Assembly: GCA_020633235.1 (NCBI GenBank)
Contig: JACKEA010000002.1
Coordinates: forward strand, 248,001-312,000
DNA: 64,000 bases
Direction: 5' to 3'
DNA from: Polyangiaceae bacterium
Lineage (GTDB): Bacteria; Myxococcota_A; Polyangia; Polyangiales; Polyangiaceae
The notes beneath the pieces were generated by a model, which was not told the DNA's origin, ran no database searches, and was given only the letters and a program-made list of their open reading frames with translations. Position 1 is the stretch's first letter; every line of letters starts with the position of its first letter. The position numbers and the translations under genes were made by a program. Shown piece by piece: positions 36,047-44,024 of the stretch.

Positions 36047-37168
36047 CTACCGGGGGGCGCCGGCGTCCGCCGGGCCGCCGGCGTCCGCGGGAGCGCCGCC
36101 GTCCACCTGCGCCGGCAGCTCGATGGGCGACAGGACGTTGCGCGCTTCCAGCGCCAACGCACAGCTGTTTGCTTGGCGGGCTTGCGCCTTGATGGTGCGC
36201 TCCCGCGTGATCACGTGGTCACCAACCGGGACCACGCGACCTTGCGCCATACGCCGCATGCGCAAGACGAGCTTGCCGTCCGACAGGCGCCAGATACCGA
36301 TACGCGAGACGTGCGCTACCCGCTGAACGCGCTCCTCGTCCGACTCCACGCCGCCGTCGCTCACCTCCGGCAGGCCGCCCTTCGGGTCCTCGTCGACGAC
36401 GGCGACGAAGTACTTGGCGCGCGCCAAGATCTTCGCGGCGATGGGCACGTCCTCGCGGGTGACCCGATCCAGGTCGCGGTCATACGCCGTCACTGCCAGA
36501 TCATTCGTCGCCTCGTGGAGCTCGTCGGTCCATGCGCTCGAGAGCACTCTCAGCGAGCGATACGCGAGCCGCATGTTGAACGGCTCCGGGGGAGGTGCGC
36601 ACTTGTCGTACTCGTTGCACAAGAGCCCTTCGGCGCAGTCCGCGGACGACTCGCAGGGCGGACCTTTGCTCTGGTCCGCCAGGTTCGTGCCCCGAAAGAA
36701 GCAGCTCGTGAAGCCGTCGTGCAGCGAGCGCACGGCCGCTTTGCGGATGGCCTCGGGCGTCTGCGCGTTCTCCGACCGGAGTCGCAGGTAGACCCCGGGA
36801 GCGCGAGAGATCTCCCCGTAACGCGCCTTGGGGTCGAAGTAGTCACCCTTGTAGCTTCCCGCCAAGCCCGTAACCCAACCCTCGATCTTGTCGCGGAAGG
36901 GCAAGATCTGCGGCCCCAAGGACTGGGCGATGGCGCGCTGCTTGGCCATCACCGCGTTCTTCTGGCTCTCCAGCTTGCCCTGGGCAATCTTCCAGTAGAC
37001 CACCAGCACGGCGGCGAGAGCCAACGCAGTCCACAGCCAGAACTGCGGTGGCATCGCGCGAATACGGACCTTGCCCGCTACGATGGCGCGGCGCCGCTCG
37101 GCCCGCGCCTCGTTCAGCGATGGCAGCCCGCGCTGGCGGTCTTTATCTCGTCGGGTCGTCGTTGCCAC
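36047..37168 (-). CDS. Single-span membrane protein in an ExbB/ExbD operon
   Basis: A 373-aa protein with a basic cytoplasmic N-terminus, one membrane helix near 41-60 (FWLWTALALAAVLVVYW) and a long extracytoplasmic part. This contains a Cys-rich motif CESSADCAEGLLCNEYDKC near 165-185 and a small Ala/Asp/Gly tail. No family recognised. Same strand and close spacing (36 bases) behind the second ExbD, so it belongs to this motor operon and could be the periplasmic partner that a TonB/TolA-like protein usually provides, although it has no TonB signature. Confidence 0.7.
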   Translation of the reverse strand: MATTTRRDKDRQRGLPSLNEARAERRRAIVAGKVRIRAMPPQFWLWTALALAAVLVVYWKIAQGKLESQKNAVMAKQRAIAQSLGPQILPFRDKIEGWVTGLAGSYKGDYFDPKARYGEISRAPGVYLRLRSENAQTPEAIRKAAVRSLHDGFTSCFFRGTNLADQSKGPPCESSADCAEGLLCNEYDKCAPPPEPFNMRLAYRSLRVLSSAWTDELHEATNDLAVTAYDRDLDRVTREDVPIAAKILARAKYFVAVVDEDPKGGLPEVSDGGVESDEERVQRVAHVSRIGIWRLSDGKLVLRMRRMAQGRVVPVGDHVITRERTIKAQARQANSCALALEARNVLSPIELPAQVDGGAPADAGGPADAGAPR

Positions 37169-37204
37169 AGGCGGTTACCTCGACCCGCGGCCGAGGTCGG
37201 CAGC

Positions 37205-37786
37205 TCATTTGCCGCCGCCGCCCTCGTCGCCCAAGCGACCGACCATGAAGCTGATGTTCGGATAGCCGGCGAACGCGGACGTCTGGAACACGCTCTTCAC
37301 GACCAACGCGGGCACGCGGCGGTCGACCTGCAGAACGGCCACACCCGGGAAATCCCGGCCGGGATTCAGGCTCTTCCACAGCTCGCGCTTGTTTTTGAGC
37401 ACGTTGAACAGCTCGTCCACGCGCTGAAGGCGATTGGCCTCTTCGATGGCCCGGGTATTCCCAGCGGGCACGCCGTCCACCAGGATCTGGGTACCGGTGA
37501 TGGCCACCATCGGGGCCTCCACCATGTCCATTACGTTCTCTGCCTTGGGCAGCTGAACGTTCTTGTCCACTGGCAGCTCGCCCGTCGCCGAGAAGCTGGC
37601 CAACAGGAAGAGCACGATGCAGAGCAAGAAGTCGATGAACGGGATCAGCGGGATCTCCTGGTTCACCGAACGCTGACCACCACCGCTCACCTTCTTGCGA
37701 ACGAACCCGAGAGGGATGTGGTGCAGGAGCCGGCGCCCCGGGACGCTGATCGGCTGCTCGAAACGATGCAGAGGCTTTTCCGACAT
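37205..37786 (-). CDS. ExbD/TolR-family motor protein
   Basis: A 193-aa protein with a cytoplasmic N-terminus, one membrane helix (EIPLIPFIDFLLCIVLFLL, about 48-66) containing the conserved proton-path Asp, and a periplasmic TolR-like domain ending VLQVDRRVPALVVKSVFQT. Works with ExbB/TolQ as a proton-driven motor. Third gene of the minus-strand operon; seven bases from the preceding ExbD gene. Confidence 0.9.
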   Translation of the reverse strand: MSEKPLHRFEQPISVPGRRLLHHIPLGFVRKKVSGGGQRSVNQEIPLIPFIDFLLCIVLFLLASFSATGELPVDKNVQLPKAENVMDMVEAPMVAITGTQILVDGVPAGNTRAIEEANRLQRVDELFNVLKNKRELWKSLNPGRDFPGVAVLQVDRRVPALVVKSVFQTSAFAGYPNISFMVGRLGDEGGGGK

Positions 37787-37793
37787 GAGCTTC

Positions 37794-38360
37794 TCAGTTC
37801 ACCGCAAAGGTGACGTTGAACGCGGGGACCTTCTCCGGCTTGCCTGCGCCCGCGATGGTGAAATCCCGTTGCGGCGCATAGATCGCATCGATGACGGCGA
37901 TGACGTCGGCGAACTGCGTGGAGTTGTCCGTGTGGAGCACGGCCTGGTCGAACTTCTTGTCGGTCCCAGCGCGGTGGCTACCGTTCTGGGTCCACTCTTC
38001 GCTGATCTTCTTGGCGAGATCCGGATAGCGAATGTCTTCGCCGTTCTTCACCGGCTTGCGCTCGACGTCGATGGTGTTCACCACCGTGCTGCCTTCTTTC
38101 CAGACGAGCTGGAACTTGCGCTCACCGCGCATCTCCACGTGGAGCTGCTTCTCCTTCTGCTGCTTCTCGATCTCTTCTTCCGGCCGCGGCGGACCGGGAA
38201 CGCGGGCGTCCGCGTTGATTCGCGCCATCTGCGACCACACGGCGGTGACCAGCAGGAACGCGACCAGGCAGAGGAGGAAGTCGATGAACGGGATCAGCGG
38301 AATTTCGTGATTGCTCGCACGCCGTCCGCCGTGCCCACCACCAACATCGATACCGGCCAT
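37794..38360 (-). CDS. ExbD/TolR-family motor protein
   Basis: A 188-aa paralogue with the membrane helix EIPLIPFIDFLLCLVAFLLV at about residues 19-38, with the conserved Asp, and a periplasmic domain ending in the TolR-like turn VIAVIDAIYAPQRDF. The membrane segment is nearly identical to that of the next ExbD gene (37205), so the two may form a heterodimer inside the ExbB ring. A likely intrinsic terminator stands between exbB and this gene. Confidence 0.9.
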   Translation of the reverse strand: MAGIDVGGGHGGRRASNHEIPLIPFIDFLLCLVAFLLVTAVWSQMARINADARVPGPPRPEEEIEKQQKEKQLHVEMRGERKFQLVWKEGSTVVNTIDVERKPVKNGEDIRYPDLAKKISEEWTQNGSHRAGTDKKFDQAVLHTDNSTQFADVIAVIDAIYAPQRDFTIAGAGKPEKVPAFNVTFAVN

Positions 38361-38392
38361 CTAACGATCTCCTGGGATCTCGAGAAAACGAT

Positions 38393-38427
38393 TCGGGCTC
38401 CGCAATCCGCACGATCGCGGAGCCCGA
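38393..38427 (-). terminator. Intrinsic terminator between exbB and exbD
   Basis: On the minus strand TCGGGCTCCGC and GCGGAGCCCGA pair perfectly (11 bp, 13-base loop) and are followed by ATCGTTTTCTC. It lies in the 73-base gap after the exbB stop (38434) and before the exbD start (38360). Partial termination would give more ExbB than ExbD transcript, matching the subunit excess of ExbB in such motors. Confidence 0.7.
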
Positions 38428-38433
38428 TGCGGA

Positions 38434-39093
38434 TCAGGCGGCCTGCTCCAAGCCCTGGAGGCTGACCTTCTGACGGTTGGCGACCACCAGGTTCAACACC
38501 TGGACGCTCGCCTCGTTGATGTCGTCCTCGAGCGACTGGGTCTTGCCGTTGAGGAACGCGAAGCCGACGAGGGCCGTAATCGCGGAGATCAGACCGAAAG
38601 CGGTGCAGTTCATGGCCTCGGAGATACCTTCGGCCAAGATTCGCGCCTTCTGGCTGGGGTCGATGGACTCACCGCCCACCGCGCCGAACGCCTTGATCAG
38701 ACCGACGATGGTGCCGAACAAGCCGGAGAGCATCGCCAGGTTCGCGAACAGGGCCAGGTAGCCCGTCCGCTTGTTGATCCGCGGCATCTCGCGAAGCGCC
38801 GCCTCGTCCATAGCCGCTTGAACTTCCTCGTCGGGACGGTTCACCTTGACGAGCCCCGCCTGCACGATGCGAGCGAGAGGCGCGTTGGCGGCCGAAGCCA
38901 TCTTGACGGCCTTGGCGACGTCTCCTGCCAAGATGCACTTCTGCATGGTGGCGAGGAACACCTCCTTGTTGATGGAGGCGCCATACAGGTAGACGGCGCG
39001 CTCGGCGATCACGGCGATAGAGCAGATCAACCAAAAGAGGATGATCCACATTGCCCATCCGCCCGCCTGGTAGTGATGCCAGAGATTCGACAT
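38434..39093 (-). CDS. ExbB/TolQ/MotA-family motor protein
   Basis: A 219-aa protein with three membrane helices: near 14-34 (AMWIILFWLICSIAVIAERAV), 105-130 (LALFANLAMLSGLFGTIVGLI) and 155-175 (FGLISAITALVGFAFL). The LFGTIVGLIKAFGAVG and TAFGLISAI regions are the core TolQ/ExbB motifs. It builds the proton channel for the two downstream ExbD proteins. First gene of the minus-strand operon; divergent from a second ExbB gene across 579 bases. Confidence 0.92.
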   Translation of the reverse strand: MSNLWHHYQAGGWAMWIILFWLICSIAVIAERAVYLYGASINKEVFLATMQKCILAGDVAKAVKMASAANAPLARIVQAGLVKVNRPDEEVQAAMDEAALREMPRINKRTGYLALFANLAMLSGLFGTIVGLIKAFGAVGGESIDPSQKARILAEGISEAMNCTAFGLISAITALVGFAFLNGKTQSLEDDINEASVQVLNLVVANRQKVSLQGLEQAA

Positions 39094-39255
39094 TGGTTAC
39101 CTTCCCGTAATGCTCCTGCTCGGGGTTGACCGGAGCCAGCTCGGGTCGAGCGCTTCTCGATCCGAATTTTGCCGAGCCCCGACCGTCATCGTCTTAGGTG
39201 TCCCCCACGCGCAAACTGAAAAGCCGGGGAGGACTGGTCGCATCTTGCTAAGGCA

Positions 39256-39284
39256 GACCCAATACAGTCAAGAGAGATTGGGTC
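39256..39284. promoter_or_regulatory. 8-bp inverted repeat over a possible minus-strand promoter
   Basis: GACCCAAT and ATTGGGTC are exact reverse complements with a 13-base spacer. Within the spacer, on the minus strand, TTGACT (39271-39266) with an 18-base gap to CAAGAT could be a weak promoter for the minus ExbB operon. A candidate operator. Confidence 0.35.
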
Positions 39285-39311
39285 CAGAGTGTAAGTTCGT
39301 ATGCGACCAAA

Positions 39312-39337
39312 AAGTTACAACTCTCGCACCGTAACTT
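39312..39337. promoter_or_regulatory. AAGTTAC/GTAACTT inverted repeat
   Basis: AAGTTAC (39312-39318) and GTAACTT (39331-39337) with a 12-base spacer, inside the divergent ExbB control region. AT-rich symmetrical site, possible operator. Confidence 0.3.
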
Positions 39338-39576
39338 GTGTCCCTCGCCACGCGCGAGCGTGCTTGAAATTTTCCAGCCGCGACGGGTCGTGACGTAGCA
39401 GTCCGAAGACGCCATCGTGACGATGGACATCCATAAGTAGTTACCGCTCCCGCCACCCACGTCGTCAGGCGGGGTCCCGCGGGCGGCCTCCCAATAGGCC
39501 CGGGGGCCAGCCCAAGGGCCGTTAAGTCATGATTCTCCCGGCCGAAATCCGATTGCACGGAAGCGTTCGAGTCGTC

Positions 39577-39606
39577 TTGCACTGGCCGAGACGCGGCGGC
39601 TATAGT
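39577..39606 (+). promoter_or_regulatory. Sigma-70-type promoter of the plus ExbB operon
   Basis: TTGCAC, 18 bases, TATAGT. Predicted start near 39613, giving a leader of about 60 bases before the ExbB start at 39673. Confidence 0.45.
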
Positions 39607-39672
39607 CGCCTGGCTTCAGCGCGGGCGTCGCGCGCGGTTCGACGTCGTTAAGATCCAATGAGGGTTAGCGGA

Positions 39673-40350
39673 ATGCAGCTCCTGCTCGTAGCAGCACAAT
39701 CCACCGGTTCCAGCCAGTTGGTCGAGGCCTTCAAGCACAACCCGACCTTCATGGTGCTGAACCTCATCACGTCGGCCGTGGTCCTCACGATCGTCGTCGA
39801 GCGTTTCGCGTTCCAGATGACGCGGTACCGGGTGAACTCCAAAGAGTTCTTCGCCCAGGTGAAGAAGCTGGTGACCGCGGGGAACATCGACCGCGCCATC
39901 AAGCTTTGCGAGGCGAGTGACTTCCCCATCTTGCAGCTCGTCAAGTCCGGTCTCACCCACGCCAACAAGGGCCCGGACGAGATCGACGCGGCGCTCAGCG
40001 AGAAGCTCTCGGAGCTCAAGCCCCAAGCCGAGAAGCGCGTGGGCGCACTGTGGTCCCTCGCCAACATCGCGACCCTCATCGGTCTGCTCGGTACGGTGAG
40101 CGGTCTGATCGCCACCTTCGCCGCCATCGCAGCGCCGGGTCTGTCGCAGTCGGACAAGCAGCGCATGCTGTCGAACGGCATCGCGGAAGCCATGTACAAC
40201 ACCGCTCTCGGTCTCGGCATCGCGGTGTTCTGCATGATCACGCACATCATTCTCCACACTCGCGCCAAGGCGATTCAGCACGACCTGGAAGCGACGATGG
40301 AGCGCACCTTCAACCTGCTGACGATCCAGCAGCGGCCCGGGCAGTACTGA
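39673..40350 (+). CDS. ExbB/TolQ/MotA-family motor protein
   Basis: A 225-aa protein with three membrane helices near 20-40, 120-145 (LWSLANIATLIGLLGTVSGL) and 165-190 (MYNTALGLGIAVFCMITHII). Core motifs LIGLLGTVSGLIATFAAIA and NTALGLGIAVF are those of ExbB/TolQ. An in-frame ATG at 39658 exists, but the ATG at 39673 has GAGGG eight bases upstream. First gene of exbB-exbD-exbD on the plus strand. The one-TolQ, two-TolR arrangement is the same as in the AglR-AglQ-AglS gliding motor of Myxococcus; that this is a gliding motor is only a possibility. Confidence 0.92.
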   Translation: MQLLLVAAQSTGSSQLVEAFKHNPTFMVLNLITSAVVLTIVVERFAFQMTRYRVNSKEFFAQVKKLVTAGNIDRAIKLCEASDFPILQLVKSGLTHANKGPDEIDAALSEKLSELKPQAEKRVGALWSLANIATLIGLLGTVSGLIATFAAIAAPGLSQSDKQRMLSNGIAEAMYNTALGLGIAVFCMITHIILHTRAKAIQHDLEATMERTFNLLTIQQRPGQY

Positions 40351-40372
40351 GGAACCTCGGACTTCCGGCCCC

Positions 40373-40924
40373 ATGTCCCAGCTCAGCGCAGCCCAGCGCG
40401 GAAAGATCCGCCGCCTGAGTCAACCGACGGAGCTGTCTCCGGACGAGGAGGGCGGCGAGCTCAACATCGTCCCCTTCCTCGACATCATCGTGAACATCCT
40501 GATCTTCGTGCTGGCCACCGTCGCGGTGACCTTCACCGCGACGATCGACACCACGCCGCCCGCAAGCAAGTCGAGCGGTGTGCGCAAGGACATGGAAAGC
40601 TCGGCGCTGAACCTGACGGTGTTCATCGTCAACGACGGCTTCTCCCTCAAGGCCTCCGGCGGCAACATCGCCCCGGGCTGTGAGAGCCCCGGCGCCGGCA
40701 TCACGATTCCGAAGAAGAATGGTCAGTACGACTACCCCGCGCTCAACGCCTGCGCGGCCAAGCTCAAGAACGCCTCTTCGGACTTCAAGGAAGAGAACCA
40801 GGTGTACATCACCGCGAATCCCGGCACCGACTACCAGACGGTGATCGCGGTAATCGACGCACTGCGCACCACACCAAAGGGCGATGTGCTGTTCGACGAC
40901 GTGAACTTCAAGGTGCCCCGATGA
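40373..40924 (+). CDS. ExbD/TolR-family motor protein
   Basis: A 183-aa protein with the membrane helix LNIVPFLDIIVNILIFVLAT (about 31-50), containing the conserved Asp, and a periplasmic domain with VITVIDAL-like end (TVIAVIDALRTTPKGDVLFDDV). Overlaps the next exbD by four bases (ATGA), so both TolR-type subunits are made together. Confidence 0.9.
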   Translation: MSQLSAAQRGKIRRLSQPTELSPDEEGGELNIVPFLDIIVNILIFVLATVAVTFTATIDTTPPASKSSGVRKDMESSALNLTVFIVNDGFSLKASGGNIAPGCESPGAGITIPKKNGQYDYPALNACAAKLKNASSDFKEENQVYITANPGTDYQTVIAVIDALRTTPKGDVLFDDVNFKVPR

Positions 40925-41529
40925 GCCAGCCCGGACAGCCCGGAGGACAACCGCACGGCGTGCCCGTGGTGAAGTACAAGGCGGAGCTGCGCAAAGCCAT
41001 CCGCCGCAACGCCGAGGCGCCGGAGGTCAACTTCCTCAACATCACCGCGATGCTCGACATCATGACGATCATCCTGGTGTTCCTGTTGAAGAGCCTCGGG
41101 GAATCCAGCGCCAGCATCCCGCAGAGCGACGACCTCCGGCTGCCCAAGTCGATCATCCGCACGCAGCCCAGCGAAGAAGGCGTCGTGCTCACCGTCAGCA
41201 AGACACAAATCCTGGTGGGCGACGATCGCGTGCTCACCCTGCCCAGCCGAGAGTCGGTGGCGCAGACGGGTGTGGGCGCCCGCAACAAGCGCAGTGGACC
41301 GAACGACCTCTACATCGTTCCCCTGGGCAATGCCCTGCAGGCGGCGCGCCGCACGGACAAGGTCATCCGGACCGCGAAGGGCCTCGATCCGACGTCGTCG
41401 GAGGCCATCATCATCGCCGACTCCACGACACCTTACCGTCTGCTCATCGAGGTTCTCTTCACCTTGGGCCAGAACGAGTTCGGCAAGTATCACCTGATGG
41501 TGATGCAGTCCTCGGGCTCCGGTAAGTGA
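40921..41529 (+). CDS. ExbD/TolR-family motor protein
   Basis: A 202-aa paralogue with membrane helix FLNITAMLDIMTIILVFLLK (about 38-57), conserved Asp in MLDIM, and a periplasmic domain with LLIEVLFTLGQNEFGKYHLMV. It differs from the adjacent exbD in both membrane and periplasmic parts, so the two are probably not interchangeable. Last gene of the operon; followed by a T-run and a copy of the dispersed 3-prime element. Confidence 0.9.
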   Translation: MSQPGQPGGQPHGVPVVKYKAELRKAIRRNAEAPEVNFLNITAMLDIMTIILVFLLKSLGESSASIPQSDDLRLPKSIIRTQPSEEGVVLTVSKTQILVGDDRVLTLPSRESVAQTGVGARNKRSGPNDLYIVPLGNALQAARRTDKVIRTAKGLDPTSSEAIIIADSTTPYRLLIEVLFTLGQNEFGKYHLMVMQSSGSGK

Positions 41530-41545
41530 AGCTTTTTTCGGGGGA

Positions 41546-41561
41546 TTGTCGGGGCGGCGCG
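41546..41561 (+). repeat. Dispersed 3-prime element, copy 9
   Basis: TTGTCGGGGCGGCGCG, 16 bases after the exbD stop in sense orientation and shortly after GCTTTTTTCG. Identical over all 16 bases to copy 6 after the thiolase gene. Confidence 0.6.
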
Positions 41562-41667
41562 GGCCACGTCGGGTGAGCCCCGCCCTCGCCACGAAAACGC
41601 CTGAAAACGGCGCCATCGGCCTTGCTCCCCCCTGAAGGGCCGTGCTAGACGAACGTCGGAAGGCTCG

Positions 41668-41790
41668 CGCTCCTCACGGGGGAGCGTCCCGGCGCCACCT
41701 GCGGATCGCCCCGTCGCTCCGCAGCTGATGTCACGGAGGCGAACCCAACGCGAGGCGCACCGGCGCTCCTATTCGCCGGCCTGAGCCGGC
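41668..41790 (+). ncRNA. Hairpin-rich leader of the pyrophosphatase-like gene (unassigned)
   Basis: Three successive hairpins: CGCTCC/GGAGCG (41668-41686), TGCGGA/TCCGCA (41700-41723) and GCCGGC-CTGA-GCCGGC (41775-41790). They precede the GTG start at 41826. I recognise no known riboswitch class, and in GC-rich DNA such hairpins can be chance, so this is only a candidate structured leader. Confidence 0.25.
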
Positions 41791-41825
41791 AGCGCTTTCG
41801 CTGCACGGGCTTGTTTAGGACTGAA

Positions 41826-43994
41826 GTGACCGAATTCGGGCTGATACTGGCCATCGATGCCAGCGGCTTGGCTTTCGCCCTGCTGTTGTCGCGGTGGCTC
41901 GTCGGGCGGGACGCCGGCGGCGCGGACGTGCGTCGCGTGGGCGGCGCCCTCGGTCGCGCGGTGGACGCGTTCCTGTGGAGCGAGATCCGCCGGGTCGGCA
42001 TGGTTGCTGGAGCCCTCGCCTCCATCACCTTCGGCGTTCACGCGGCGCTGGCCGATCGCAGCGGTCCTCTGGCCCCGCTGGAGGCTGCCTTCTGGGCTGC
42101 CCTCACCCTCGCTCTCGGCGCCGGCGCCACCTGCGTGGTGGCGCGCATCGCCGCTCGCAGTGCCCTGGACGCCAGCCTCCGTAGCTTGAGCGCCGCCCGC
42201 CACAGTACGGATCGCGCCCTCACCATCGTGACCCGCACCGGTGGCGCCGCAGGGCTCCTGGCGGAAGCCATCAGCGTATTGGCGGTGGGCGGCGTCTTCG
42301 CGCTCTTGTTCGCGATGAAGGGTGGACAGCGCATGGCCCTCGAGGACGCGGCCAAGCTCACCCTCACCCTCGCGACCATCGTTCCGAGCTTCGCCCTCGG
42401 CGCCGTCGGCGCCGCGCTCATCATTCAACGCGCGGGCAGCACCTTTCACTTGGCAAGCGACCTGGGCGCCGACCTCGGCGGTGAGCTGGACGCCGGCCTC
42501 GGCCATGACGACTCCCAGAATCCCGCGGTGATCGCCGACCTGGTCGGCGATCACGTGGGCCACGCGGCGGGGCGCACGGTGGATCTGTTCGTCAGCGCCA
42601 CGGCGCTCAACGTCACTGTCGTCGTGATCGGGGCTGCGCTGTATCGCTCCGCCTACGCGCTGGAGCCGGCCGTCTTGGGGCTGGTGTTCCTCCCGGCTGT
42701 GGTGCGTGCATTCGGAGTGATCGCGTCCGCCTTCGGCATCATGGTGGTGCGCACGGACGAAGCCAGCGCTCCCACGTTGGCTCTGTGGCGGGGTCAGGGC
42801 ACGACGGCCGTGGTGGCAGCGGGCGGCCTCGCAGGAGCCACCCTGTGGCTCCTGGATCGCCACTGGCAACCGTTCTTCTGGGCGGGAGTGGCGGGTCTCG
42901 CGGCCGCCCTCGTCACGGCGCACGCCGCGCGCTATCGCGTCGACAAGCGCTTCGCTCCGCTCAGAGAAGTGATGGAGTCGCTGCGGGTGGGCGGTGCGCC
43001 CACGGTCGCCCTCGGGCTCAGCTCCGGCATGCGCGCAGTGGTCGTTCCGGTGCTGGCCATCGCACTGGCCATGGCTCTCTCTTGGCAGCTGGGCGCGAGC
43101 ACCAAGATCACCGGTGGTGGCTTCATGGCATCGCTCACCGCCGTCTCCACGATGGTCGCCGCGGCGCCCTTCATCCTCGCCATCTCGAGCTTCGGCCCTA
43201 TCGCAGACGCGGCGCGCGGCGTCTCCAGCATGACGGCGTCGGGAATGTCGGCGGAAGCACAACGGCGCACCGCGCGCTTGGACGACGCCGGCTTCACGGC
43301 GGGGACCGTGGCCCAGCCCTACTTCATCGTGCTCGGTGGTCTTGCCGCCATCGTCACCGCCTTCGCGTTGCCCGTCCTCGGGGGCGGAGGCGGCGGCGGC
43401 CGCATCGATCTCGCCAAGCCCGTGGTGCTGTGGAGCGGCGCCCTGGGGTTTGCGGTGGTGCTGGCTCACGCCGGCGGGGCCATGCGCACGGCCCTCGCCG
43501 GCGCTCGCGTCCTGCTTCAAGAGGTCGACCGCCAGCTCCGCGGTTTCCCCCGTCAGCATGGGCGCCCCCAGCTCCCAGCCGACTTCACGCCCAGCTACAA
43601 GGCCTGTATCGACGCCGCGAGCCGGGCGGCAATGAGCCGACTCTGGTCACCGTTGATCATGGCGGTGACGCTCCCCGCGGCACTTGGCGTCGCCTTGCAT
43701 CTCTTGTATCGAAAGGGTGATCCTGGCCTGGCCACCGAAGGATTGTCGGCGTTCGTCGTCGTCGCCGCGGTCACCGGTCTGGGAGCAGCCCTAGCGGTGG
43801 ATGGCGCGCGTGCCACGCTGAGCGCGGCACGTCGGTCCAGCCGCCCCCACGGCAACACCTCCGGTCATGGCGCCGCTCTCGCCGGGGACGCCGTGGCAGA
43901 CGTGATTGGCAGCTCGGCGGGCCCAGCCGCCACTCTCTTGATCAAGGCCTTGGCCGTCGCCGCCCTGGCCGTCGCCCCTTTCCTGTCCCACTGA
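41826..43994 (+). CDS. Catalytically altered membrane-pyrophosphatase homologue
   Basis: A 722-aa polytopic protein (about 15-16 hydrophobic helices) clearly related to H+/Na+-translocating pyrophosphatase. Residues about 212-250 read DLGADLGGELDAGLGHDDSQ then NPAVIADLVGDHVGH, where active enzymes have [20 protein letters not shown] then NPAVIADNVGDNVGD. The Lys of GKVE, the PE before DD, the Arg of DDPRNP, and the second Asn and last Asp of NVGDNVGD are changed. Near 460 GPIADAARG replaces GPI(S/A)DNAGG, and near the C-terminus GDAVADVIGSSAGP replaces GDTVGDPFKDTAGP, losing Asp/Lys ligands. Metal-PPi hydrolysis is therefore doubtful; a transport, sensing or motor-associated role is conceivable. 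GTG 41826 has TAGGA five bases upstream. Confidence 0.8.
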   Translation: MTEFGLILAIDASGLAFALLLSRWLVGRDAGGADVRRVGGALGRAVDAFLWSEIRRVGMVAGALASITFGVHAALADRSGPLAPLEAAFWAALTLALGAGATCVVARIAARSALDASLRSLSAARHSTDRALTIVTRTGGAAGLLAEAISVLAVGGVFALLFAMKGGQRMALEDAAKLTLTLATIVPSFALGAVGAALIIQRAGSTFHLASDLGADLGGELDAGLGHDDSQNPAVIADLVGDHVGHAAGRTVDLFVSATALNVTVVVIGAALYRSAYALEPAVLGLVFLPAVVRAFGVIASAFGIMVVRTDEASAPTLALWRGQGTTAVVAAGGLAGATLWLLDRHWQPFFWAGVAGLAAALVTAHAARYRVDKRFAPLREVMESLRVGGAPTVALGLSSGMRAVVVPVLAIALAMALSWQLGASTKITGGGFMASLTAVSTMVAAAPFILAISSFGPIADAARGVSSMTASGMSAEAQRRTARLDDAGFTAGTVAQPYFIVLGGLAAIVTAFALPVLGGGGGGGRIDLAKPVVLWSGALGFAVVLAHAGGAMRTALAGARVLLQEVDRQLRGFPRQHGRPQLPADFTPSYKACIDAASRAAMSRLWSPLIMAVTLPAALGVALHLLYRKGDPGLATEGLSAFVVVAAVTGLGAALAVDGARATLSAARRSSRPHGNTSGHGAALAGDAVADVIGSSAGPAATLLIKALAVAALAVAPFLSH

Positions 43995-44024
43995 TTCGAC
44001 CCTCAACCTGACACGAGGACGCCC

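Larger units (their letters stand above)
39094..39672. other. Divergent control region between two ExbB-ExbD-ExbD operons
   Basis: No gene is convincing in these 579 bases. They hold a sigma-70-type promoter for the plus operon (39577-39606), an 8-base inverted repeat (39256-39284) over a weak possible promoter for the minus operon, and a 7-base AT-rich inverted repeat (39312-39337). AT content is higher at 39240-39420 than in flanking genes. Confidence 0.6.

Noticed and set aside
41641..41825. Cobalamin, SAH or other known riboswitch before the pyrophosphatase-like gene
   Set aside because: Hairpins are present, but the conserved single-stranded signatures of classes I know are not.
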